NCBI GenBank assembly: GCA_002686355.1 | Contig: NZBV01000013.1 | Coordinates: 1 to 6,200 of the forward strand | DNA from: Candidatus Pacearchaeota archaeon | Lineage (GTDB): Archaea > Nanobdellota > Nanobdellia > Pacearchaeales > GW2011-AR1 | DNA length: 6,200 bases | Direction: 5' to 3' | Shown: positions 1-5,118 of the stretch, piece by piece | Layout of the letters: each line of letters begins with the position of its first letter | Position numbering within the stretch: the stretch's first letter is position 1 | Made by a program: the position numbers and the translations under genes | The notes under the pieces: model-generated | Database searches by the model: none | Told to the model about the DNA's origin: nothing | The model's input: only the letters and a program-made list of their open reading frames with translations

Positions 1-1
1 A

Positions 2-466
2 AACTCTTCTTATATCTACAACGGGCTCGCAATTTTCGCAATGTTAATCGGAGCACTGAGTATAAAAGATTTTTTCATGTATAAACCCGGCAGCCTTGTA
101 ACAGAAATGCCAATCTTTATGCGGCCAAAAGTCAAAAGAATCATCAACAGAATAACATCTGCGAAAGGGGCATTCATAATCGGATTTCTCGTCACGCTCT
201 TTTTGTTGCCTTGTACAATCGGGCCTTACATCGTAGCATCAGGATTATTATCTGAACTAGGAACTCTTGGAGCCCTACCATGGCTTTTATATTACAATCT
301 TGTCTTTGTCCTTCCAATGCTGATAATAGTTGGATTAATCTACTTAGGATTCAGAAAAGTAGACGAAGTATCTGGCTGGAAAGAAAGAAACATAAGGCTT
401 CTCCACCTCATAGCAGGAATTTTACTATTTGGAGTAGGTATTGGGTTGTTGGTTGGTTGGTTGTGA
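2..466 (+). CDS. ccdA: CcdA-like cytochrome c biogenesis / thiol-disulfide membrane protein (C-terminal part)
   Basis: The reading frame is open from the window edge, so the true start lies upstream; the first ATG inside (41) is not a credible start because coding continues before it. About 154 residues are visible. The fragment has an initial hydrophobic segment, a basic loop (around GSLVTEMP and RPKVKRIINR), then a membrane segment ending in PCTIGPY. That motif corresponds to the second of the two conserved CcdA membrane cysteines (codon 212-214). Two further membrane segments follow. CcdA/DsbD-beta family proteins pass reducing equivalents from cytoplasmic thioredoxin across the membrane through a cysteine pair; the first cysteine would lie upstream of the window. 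Family assignment rests on the PCT-GPY motif followed by the YNLVFVLPML segment. Substrate partners cannot be judged. The end of the gene contains a TTGG repeat. It converges on the Dph2-like gene with a 35-bp gap. Confidence 0.8.
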   Translation, partial: NSSYIYNGLAIFAMLIGALSIKDFFMYKPGSLVTEMPIFMRPKVKRIINRITSAKGAFIIGFLVTLFLLPCTIGPYIVASGLLSELGTLGALPWLLYYNLVFVLPMLIIVGLIYLGFRKVDEVSGWKERNIRLLHLIAGILLFGVGIGLLVGWL

Positions 467-501
467 TTATCTCCTATGGAACAGAATTCTTTATAAACAA
501 A

Positions 502-795
502 TTAGATCTTAGGGACCATCTCATTGTGCCCAATCTGAACAATTAAATCAATCTTTTTTTCTAAATCCTTTCCAAGGATAGGAGCGTCACACGCACCAAA
601 ACAACTTCCAAACCAAATAAAAAATTCAACACCCTTGCACTTTTTTTTAAGTTGCTCAACAACAGCAGTTGCATAAGGTTTAAGTCCATCCGGAAACTGC
701 AACAAAACAATTTTATGCTTTTTCCTTTTAATTTCTTTGACAATTCTGTTTAATTCAAAATCATACTTCTCCCATAGATCTTTAATTGATTTCAT
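502..795 (-). CDS. dph2: Dph2-like protein, N-terminal domain only (possible truncated diphthamide synthase)
   Basis: Dph2 is the [4Fe-4S] enzyme that moves a 3-amino-3-carboxypropyl group from S-adenosylmethionine to a histidine of elongation factor 2, the first step of diphthamide synthesis. The 97 residues match domain 1 of the family: YDFEL near residue 11, LLQFPDGLKPYA at 31-42, GSCFGACDAP at 63-72 and the IGHNEM signature at 88-93. Cys69 in GACD probably corresponds to the first of three cluster cysteines. Full archaeal Dph2 has about 330 residues in three similar domains, each giving one cysteine. Here the frame stops right after domain 1, and only 35 bp remain before ccdA, which converges from the other strand. 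No domain 2 or 3 is visible nearby. It could be a deletion remnant, one piece of a split enzyme, or a repurposed single domain. It has a good TATA box of its own, which argues against simple decay. The family call is strong; activity is doubtful. Confidence 0.75.
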   Translation of the reverse strand: MKSIKDLWEKYDFELNRIVKEIKRKKHKIVLLQFPDGLKPYATAVVEQLKKKCKGVEFFIWFGSCFGACDAPILGKDLEKKIDLIVQIGHNEMVPKI

Positions 796-810
796 AAAAA
801 AATAAAATAA
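796..810 (-). terminator. U-rich tract downstream of the 92-residue gene
   Basis: Read on the minus strand, this is a T-rich tract with a run of seven T, lying between the stop codon at 820-822 and the Dph2-like ATG at 795. Archaeal transcription often ends at such U-rich tracts, so it could end the upstream transcript. It also immediately precedes the predicted start of the Dph2-like mRNA. The call rests on composition only, and the tract may just be AT-rich spacer. Confidence 0.35.
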
Positions 811-815
811 TTTCG

Positions 816-825
816 GTTTTTATAT
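816..825 (-). promoter_or_regulatory. TATA box of the Dph2-like gene, overlapping the upstream stop codon
   Basis: On the minus strand the sequence ATATAAAAAC begins exactly 30 nt before the A of the ATG at 795. It is a near-consensus archaeal TATA element, and it overlaps the last codons and stop codon of the upstream 92-residue gene. The spacing predicts transcription starting at or next to the ATG (leaderless mRNA). No Shine-Dalgarno sequence is present. Confidence 0.65.
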
Positions 826-1098
826 CCTTCCTTCTCTTCGCTGTTTTTTAATTCTATATAAACTTTTCTTCAAATCGCCTCTCAGATTCCTAGGAATGCT
901 TTTAATAACTAAGTAATGATCTGGAACGTCTTTAAGTATCCCCTCGACAACACCGATCAATGCACCTTGTTTTCTAACTATTTCCCCTACACCAAAAGAA
1001 GAAATGTCTAAATTTCGGATGGGATAGTCATTTTCTCCATAAACATAAAAACCCTCCTTTTCATAAACAATAGATAATTCTAATATGTACTTAGCCAT
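820..1098 (-). CDS. Small basic protein of unknown function, possibly Gar1-like
   Basis: This 92-residue protein begins at an ATG 50 bp from the divergent transporter gene. I do not recognise it firmly. The first 30 residues alternate like beta strands (ILELSIVYEKEGFYVYG). Residues 37-66 (GVGEIVRKQG through HYLVIK) contain an IGVVEGIL core, and the last 20 residues are very basic (KKSLYRIKKQRREGRI), suggesting RNA or nucleic-acid contact. The strand order and spacing resemble Gar1, the H/ACA RNP beta-barrel protein (pattern IG-V-DI-GPV--PY--VK), but the diagnostic GP and PY pairs are missing. No membrane segment or signal peptide is seen. Even base composition, good hydrophobic patterning and a start close to a TATA-like element support it as a real gene. 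It lies 24 bp upstream of the Dph2-like gene on the same strand. Confidence 0.7.
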   Translation of the reverse strand: MAKYILELSIVYEKEGFYVYGENDYPIRNLDISSFGVGEIVRKQGALIGVVEGILKDVPDHYLVIKSIPRNLRGDLKKSLYRIKKQRREGRI

Positions 1099-1118
1099 AA
1101 CTATCTAATAACACCAAC

Positions 1119-1131
1119 ACTTAAAAATTAA
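1119..1131. promoter_or_regulatory. Shared TATA element in a divergent 50-bp intergenic region
   Basis: The nearly self-complementary AT block TTAAAAATTAA (1121-1131) sits almost midway between two divergent ATGs (1098 minus, 1149 plus). Toward plus, ACTTAAAAAT starts exactly 30 nt before the transporter ATG, the same register as the other TATA boxes here. Toward minus, the centre of the block is about 27 nt from the ATG at 1098, but the match (ATTTTTAAG) is weaker. Both genes would give leaderless transcripts. A single TBP site serving both directions is an inference from spacing. Confidence 0.6.
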
Positions 1132-1148
1132 TCTATCTTTTAGCCTCT

Positions 1149-2216
1149 ATGAAAAAAGACGGTGTAAAAAAGGGGCTGAAATTAATCGGTTTGTTATACT
1201 TGTTTGTATTTTCAATTGAACTGATAAAAAGATCTTCACTTGCCCTGGCTCCGGATATCCAAAGTTTTCTTTCTCAGGGATTAGCCCCCATAAAAGCCAT
1301 TTGCGTCGGATGGTTCACAACCTCGATTGTGCAATCCTCAGGAGCAGTAGTATCGATTACTTCGGCATTTACAGGAAACAACTTAATAACCCTTCCAACA
1401 GCAGTTTACATAATCGCGGGAGCATCACTAGGAACAACAATCACAGCACTTATAATTTCAATAATCACGACCACAAAAAGGAGAAGAGACTTCAGGCACG
1501 GTTTTGAAATCGGCTTAAGCTATGCAATATATAGCGCAATTCTTGTCGTTCTTGCATTTATTTTAGAATATTATTTCAAGGCGTTTTCAAGAATCTCTCT
1601 TTTTATATCAAACTCAGTTGGAGACAAAATATCATTATTGAAAATCCCGAATTTCATTGAAACCATAACTTATCCAATCATAAGTCTTTTAAAAATAAAT
1701 AACTTCCTTACTCTAATTCTCGCATTTGCAATTTTGATTTTAACTCTAAGATATTTAGGAAAAGTGATAATAGCTGTTCTAGGGGGAGAACAAAAAGCAA
1801 GAAAATTCATAAACAAATATTTCAATTCAAAATACAAGGCATATCTGATTGGTGCAGTTCTTACCGGGATTGTTTTCTCGTCGAGCATTACAATCGGACT
1901 GCTGGTTCCTCTTGCAATTGCCAGGTTAATCAATCTAAAAAAAGCGATTCCATTTATTCTGGGAGCAGACCTCGGAACATTCACTGATGTCTTTTTAGCA
2001 TCAGTAATAATTGACAAATCTCTTGCACTCGCCACAGCAATTGCCTATGCTATGTTCGCAGTCCTTGGCGCAATAATATTCCTGCCAAATACAAACATCC
2101 TTTTCAAGATAACGAAGCATACTTCCAAAAGACTGATTCACATCTCAAGAAAAAAAGCCCTTTACTTCCTAATCGCATTTATCCTAATTCCTCTTGCAAT
2201 TATCTTGATTTTTTGA
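1149..2216 (+). CDS. Na+/phosphate cotransporter-family membrane protein (PNaS / NptA-like)
   Basis: The 355-residue, very hydrophobic protein has the internal duplication typical of the Na+/Pi cotransporter family. Repeat 1 carries VQSSGAVVS (61-69) followed by GASLGTT (91-97); repeat 2 carries FSSSIT (243-248) followed by GADLGTFTD (272-280). In this family the paired QSS and G-A/N-LGTT motifs line the Na+ and phosphate sites, so phosphate (or another anion) uptake with Na+ is the likely role. A basic loop (KRRRDFRHG, about 110-118) separates early helices, and the protein ends in a hydrophobic helix at the stop. The C-terminal PhoU-like domain of many bacterial NptA proteins is absent. The second repeat has Phe where Gln is usual, and Asp in GAD where Asn is common, so the substrate could differ. 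It is divergent from the 92-residue gene, with a TATA box at -30 and a T-rich stretch at its end. Confidence 0.85.
   Translation: MKKDGVKKGLKLIGLLYLFVFSIELIKRSSLALAPDIQSFLSQGLAPIKAICVGWFTTSIVQSSGAVVSITSAFTGNNLITLPTAVYIIAGASLGTTITALIISIITTTKRRRDFRHGFEIGLSYAIYSAILVVLAFILEYYFKAFSRISLFISNSVGDKISLLKIPNFIETITYPIISLLKINNFLTLILAFAILILTLRYLGKVIIAVLGGEQKARKFINKYFNSKYKAYLIGAVLTGIVFSSSITIGLLVPLAIARLINLKKAIPFILGADLGTFTDVFLASVIIDKSLALATAIAYAMFAVLGAIIFLPNTNILFKITKHTSKRLIHISRKKALYFLIAFILIPLAIILIF
2150..2156 (-). terminator. Possible oligo-T terminator of the small minus-strand ORF
   Basis: Seven consecutive A on plus read as seven T on minus, 27 nt past the stop codon of the ORF at 2184-2372. This would fit an archaeal U-run terminator, but it lies inside the transporter coding sequence and may be only Lys codons (KK). 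Confidence 0.2.
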
Positions 2217-2372
2217 TTTTTCAAATAATTTCTCTTCAGTTCTATCAACAATATCCTTCTTCCTAAGATTAGAGAGTATTTGAACAGATTTTCCTTCATG
2301 CTCAAAAAAACAAATAACTATCCCCTTCGTCTGAAGGAAATAAAATCTCTCTAGGAGATTTGCCTTTAACAT
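2184..2372 (-). CDS. Possible small protein of unknown function, 62 residues
   Basis: This short ORF fills most of the gap between the transporter and infB on the opposite strand, and overlaps the transporter 3' end by 33 bp (convergent). I do not recognise a family. The visible pattern is a short N-terminal amphipathic stretch (LLERFYFLQ), a beta-like GIVICFFEHEGKSVQIL segment, then a charged, helix-prone C-terminus rich in Lys, Glu and Asp. There is no membrane helix and no cysteine pair for metal. In support, a TATA-like GTTTAACAAA starts 29 nt before its ATG, close to the -30 register of confident genes here, and the composition is protein-like. Against it are its shortness and the coding overlap. 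It could be spurious. Confidence 0.45.
   Translation of the reverse strand: MLKANLLERFYFLQTKGIVICFFEHEGKSVQILSNLRKKDIVDRTEEKLFEKSKNQDNCKRN
2207..2221 (+). terminator. T-rich terminator region at the end of the transporter gene
   Basis: Two T-runs (six and five T) flank the TGA stop codon at 2214-2216. Archaeal RNA polymerase commonly stops at oligo-T without a hairpin, so this is the probable end of the transporter transcript. No stem-loop is evident. Confidence 0.5.
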
Positions 2373-2390
2373 TACAAAAATAATTTGATC

Positions 2391-2401
2391 TTTTGTTAAA
2401 C
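2391..2401 (-). promoter_or_regulatory. Weak TATA-like element for the 62-residue ORF
   Basis: On minus, GTTTAACAAA begins 29 nt before the ATG at 2372. It agrees with 7 of 10 positions of the CTTTAAAAAC element seen before infB and rps6e. It is weaker than the other elements, and its value depends on whether the ORF is real. Confidence 0.3.
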
Positions 2402-2471
2402 ATTCATAAACACAAGCCCTTTTTCTCCCCAGGATTAACTTTGATTCTCATAATCCACTATATATCCCAAT

Positions 2472-2482
2472 CTTTAAAAACA
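2472..2482 (+). promoter_or_regulatory. TATA box of infB
   Basis: CTTTAAAAACA starts exactly 30 nt before the infB ATG at 2502. The identical 11-mer occurs at the same distance before rps6e. No Shine-Dalgarno sequence lies in between, so a leaderless mRNA is predicted. The remaining spacer upstream (2373-2471) shows no gene. Confidence 0.75.
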
Positions 2483-2501
2483 AATCTATGCTCGGATATA
2501 T

Positions 2502-4247
2502 ATGGCAAAAATCCGCCAACCAATAGTAACAATCTGCGGTCATGTGGACCATGGAAAGACAAGTATACTTGATAGTTTAAGAGGAACTTGTGTTGCAGAT
2601 AGTGAAGCTGGAAAAATTACTCAAAAAATTTCTTTTATAAAATATCCAATCGAGCAATTGAAAAAAGCATGTCCGTTGATTGAAAGCTCAGGAATAAAGC
2701 TAAACATCCCAGGATTCCTGTTTATTGACACGCCAGGCCACGCCGCCTTCACAAATCTCAGAAAACGAGGAGGAAGTCTTGCAGATCTTGCAGTTCTTGT
2801 CATAGACATAAACGAAGGAATTAAGCCACAAACAGCAGAAGTCATAAAAATCCTCAAACACAATAAAACACCTTTCCTAATCGCATTAAACAAAATAGAT
2901 AACATCTCAGGATGGAGAAAGATAAAAAACGATCTAAAGGCAAATATAGAATCGCAAGCTCAGAACGTGAAACAGGTATTTGATGAAAAATATCTTACAT
3001 TAATTGGCTCTCTGAATTCGTATGATTTTGACGCTGACTTGTTCTACAATATCCAGGACTTCACAAAAAAAATTGCACTGATTCCATGCTCTGCAAAAAC
3101 AAAAGAAGGAATTCAAGAATTTATAATGATGCTCTGTGGTTTAAGCCAAAGATATCTTACAAATAAATTAGAATTAAAAGAAGATGCAAAAGGAATAATC
3201 CTCGAAGTTAAAAAAGAAAAAGCAACAAACTACGCAGAAGCAATTTTATACGACGGAGAACTGGAAAGAAAGAATGAAATTGCTATTGCTAATTTTGAAG
3301 GCGAACCTCTGATGACTAAAATAAGAATTCTCGAGGAAATTGAACCACTCTGTGCAAAATTCAAAGCAAGAGAAAAAGTTCAGGCATCAACAGGATTAAG
3401 AATACAACTGATTGAAAAGAATAACATATTGCCAGGAATGCCTTTTGAAGTGTACAAGAACAATCTAGAAGAATTAAAACAAAAATTCAAAAAAGAAATT
3501 GGAGAGAATATCCAGACAGAAAAAAAAGGCATAATTGCAAAAGCAGATTCACTTGGAAGCCTAGAAGCATTGCTCATTTTATTAAAACAGGAAAACATTC
3601 CAGTTGTAAAAGCAGGGATAGGAAACATAAACAAGGCAGACATCATTTCTGCAAAGGCAAACTTTGGAATTAATGAACTTGACTCAGTTGTCGTAGGTTT
3701 TAATACAGAAATAGAAGAAGATGCAAAGCAACTTTCAAAAGACGAGAAAATAAAAATTATAACAGATGAAATTATCTACAAGCTAATAGAAAATCTTGTA
3801 GAGTTTAGACAGGAAAAAGCAAAAGAAATTGAAAAAAGACGTCTGATGGAACTTGCAACAATCTGCAAGGTTGAAATTTTACATCAATATGTTTTTAGAA
3901 ATTCTAATCCTGCAATTTTCGGGGTTAAGGTCCTAGGAGGAAAAATGAAATCAGGACTCAATTTAAACAATGGAGATGGAGAAAAAGTCGGAAGAATAAA
4001 AAACATTCAGTCAGAAAATAAATCAGTCGAAGAATCCACAGAAGGGATGGAAGTTGCAATTTCAATTCCCGGTGTTAACTTTGAACGTGCACTTAAAGAT
4101 ACAAAATTCTTATATTCAGAAATCTCAAAATCTCAATTCCACAAATTCAGAAAGAACAAAGACCTCCTCTCTGAAAGCGAGAAAAAAATTCTTCAGGAAA
4201 TTGCAGAAATTAATAGACAAAAAAAAGGCGATGAGTGGGGGGTTTGA
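2502..4247 (+). CDS. infB: Translation initiation factor aIF5B (archaeal IF2 homologue)
   Basis: aIF5B is the GTPase that promotes joining of ribosomal subunits and checks initiator tRNA. At 581 residues it is full length for the archaeal family (about 590-600). The G domain shows GHVDHGKT at 13-20, the switch I threonine in GKITQ (Thr40), DTPGH at 76-80, NKID at 130-133 and SAK at 197-199. A domain II beta barrel spans about 225-335, domain III about 335-410 (GIIAKADSLGSLEALL through VVVGFNTEI), then a long helix (about 417-445) leads to domain IV, about 446-581. The C-terminal helices end in a short DEWGV tail; in the family this end contacts aIF1A. The start matches the family: the G1 motif follows 12 residues later. 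An out-of-frame ATG at 2488 is not used. No intein interrupts it, although archaeal infB genes sometimes carry one. rps6e and eif2g follow in the same direction. Confidence 0.97.
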   Translation: MAKIRQPIVTICGHVDHGKTSILDSLRGTCVADSEAGKITQKISFIKYPIEQLKKACPLIESSGIKLNIPGFLFIDTPGHAAFTNLRKRGGSLADLAVLVIDINEGIKPQTAEVIKILKHNKTPFLIALNKIDNISGWRKIKNDLKANIESQAQNVKQVFDEKYLTLIGSLNSYDFDADLFYNIQDFTKKIALIPCSAKTKEGIQEFIMMLCGLSQRYLTNKLELKEDAKGIILEVKKEKATNYAEAILYDGELERKNEIAIANFEGEPLMTKIRILEEIEPLCAKFKAREKVQASTGLRIQLIEKNNILPGMPFEVYKNNLEELKQKFKKEIGENIQTEKKGIIAKADSLGSLEALLILLKQENIPVVKAGIGNINKADIISAKANFGINELDSVVVGFNTEIEEDAKQLSKDEKIKIITDEIIYKLIENLVEFRQEKAKEIEKRRLMELATICKVEILHQYVFRNSNPAIFGVKVLGGKMKSGLNLNNGDGEKVGRIKNIQSENKSVEESTEGMEVAISIPGVNFERALKDTKFLYSEISKSQFHKFRKNKDLLSESEKKILQEIAEINRQKKGDEWGV

Positions 4248-4279
4248 TATTTATGCTCACTTTGTTTGCAAATTAATTA

Positions 4280-4357
4280 GCTCAAATCCCGCTTCGCTTA
4301 GATTCTTACCTTAACAATTTAGTTAGCGGAGAAATCTGCGGAACGCGATTTTTGAAC
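4280..4357. repeat. Imperfect inverted repeat / possible structured RNA between infB and rps6e
   Basis: Left arm 4280-4306 and right arm 4330-4357 can pair over roughly 22-24 base pairs with a few bulges and mismatches, enclosing a loop of about 23 nt. Matching blocks are CTCAAA with TTTGAA, CGCTTCGC with GCGGAACGCG, and AGATTCT with AGAAATCT. A small TCGT/ACGA stem (4358-4361 with 4372-4375) follows. The stretch 4280-4390 looks richer in G+C than the surrounding spacers, which in AT-rich archaea often marks a structured RNA. It does not fold as a tRNA. It could be an uncharacterised RNA, a relic of a small mobile element, or a transcript-end structure for infB. The rest of 4248-4448 holds no gene that I can support. 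Confidence 0.45.
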
Positions 4358-4418
4358 TCGTATTGATTCCCACGACTTTAGAGCGAGATACTTTCTAAGA
4401 AATTCCACAACAACAAAA

Positions 4419-4429
4419 CTTTAAAAACA
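4419..4429 (+). promoter_or_regulatory. TATA box of rps6e
   Basis: CTTTAAAAACA starts exactly 30 nt before the ATG at 4449, identical in sequence and position to the infB element. It is preceded by an A-rich stretch (AACAAAA) that could serve as the TFB recognition element. The spacer to the ATG is pyrimidine-rich with no Shine-Dalgarno sequence. Confidence 0.75.
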
Positions 4430-4448
4430 CTTCTTATTCTTATCTATC

Positions 4449-5003
4449 ATGTTCAAGATTAATTTATCGACAAAAGAAGGAAAAACATACAAACTAGAAG
4501 CAGAAGCACCTGCTTTAATTGGAAAACAACTTCATGATAAGATTAATGGTAAAGAGATTTCTCCTAATTTAGAAGGTTATGAATTAGAAATCACAGGTGC
4601 AAGTGATAAAGCAGGGTTTACTGCAGTAGCAAATGTTGAAGGTGTTGGATTAAAAAAAGTCCTCTTAACTTATGGCAAAGCAATGAAAAAGCGTCCGCGA
4701 AAAGAAGGAAAAAAGAAACAGCTTTGTAAAAAACCAAAAGGTCTTAGATTAAGACGAACAGTTCGAGGAAAAATCATCTCTGAAGCTATTTCTCAAATCA
4801 ACTTAAAATTTCTCAAAGAGGGAAGTAAAAAATTGTCTGAAATCTTTCCTGAACAAAATAAAAAAGAAGAGGCTAAGCCAGAGGAAAAACCAGCCAAAAA
4901 ACCAAAAGAAGAAATTAAAAAATCAGAAGCTGGACCAGAACAACCTAAAGAACCGCCCAAAGAAAAAACTCAAGAACAAACTTCAGAAGAAGCAAAATCC
5001 TAA
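4449..5003 (+). CDS. rps6e: 30S ribosomal protein S6e with a charged C-terminal tail
   Basis: S6e is a small-subunit protein shared by archaea and eukaryotes. The core (about residues 1-125) shows the family features: an N-terminal barrel (MFKINLSTKEGKTY), the ITGASDKAGF signature at 48-57 (usually GGSDKDGFPM), a highly basic stretch (80-103) and the RRTVRGKIISEAISQINLK signature at 102-120. Archaeal S6e is usually about 120-135 residues; this one has 184. From about residue 137 the sequence is low complexity, made almost only of Lys, Glu, Pro, Gln, Ala and Ser, and is probably disordered. Eukaryotic S6 also has a C-terminal extension, but that one is Arg- and Ser-rich, so resemblance is not implied. 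The gene has its own TATA box and lies 201 bp after infB and 115 bp before eif2g. Confidence 0.95.
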   Translation: MFKINLSTKEGKTYKLEAEAPALIGKQLHDKINGKEISPNLEGYELEITGASDKAGFTAVANVEGVGLKKVLLTYGKAMKKRPRKEGKKKQLCKKPKGLRLRRTVRGKIISEAISQINLKFLKEGSKKLSEIFPEQNKKEEAKPEEKPAKKPKEEIKKSEAGPEQPKEPPKEKTQEQTSEEAKS

Positions 5004-5088
5004 GGAAAGAAAGAACGGTTTTCTATCTCCATTGCCTCCATAATTTGGATAATCATCAATAACTTATGAACATTATTGTAATCAAAAA

Positions 5089-5098
5089 CCTTATAACC
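5089..5098 (+). promoter_or_regulatory. TATA box of eif2g
   Basis: CCTTATAACC begins exactly 30 nt before the ATG at 5119, with an A-run (CAAAAA) just upstream that could be the TFB recognition element. It shows that eif2g need not depend on read-through from rps6e. The rest of the 115-bp spacer (5004-5118) shows no gene and no Shine-Dalgarno sequence. Confidence 0.65.
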
Positions 5099-5118
5099 CA
5101 ACATTCTCTTCAAATCTT

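Noticed and set aside
280..546. 88-residue plus-strand ORF overlapping ccdA and the Dph2-like gene.
   Set aside because: It is a frame-shifted reading of ccdA running into the antisense of Dph2; composition is not protein-like. A ccdA frameshift at the TTGG repeat is not needed, since CcdA ends normally.
1670..2035. 121-residue minus-strand ORF opposite the transporter.
   Set aside because: It mirrors a well-supported membrane protein in the opposite frame and shows no motif of its own.
2488..2504. Upstream ATG at 2488 as the infB start.
   Set aside because: It is out of frame with the GHVDHGKT reading frame; the ATG at 2502 has the usual short lead-in and the -30 TATA box.
2621..2905. Minus-strand ORF within the aIF5B G domain.
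   Set aside because: It lies opposite strongly conserved GTPase motifs, is an evident antisense shadow, and has no promoter signal.
4054..4314. 86-residue plus-strand ORF over the end of infB.
   Set aside because: It is mostly the infB sequence in another frame; the frame of aIF5B domain IV is clearly the coding one, and the ORF has no TATA box at the expected distance.
4248..4448. tRNA gene in the infB-rps6e spacer (CTCAAATCCCGC and GTTCAAAAATCGC resemble T-arm sequences).
   Set aside because: On neither strand could I build matching acceptor, anticodon and T stems; the T-like loops lack their 5-bp stems.
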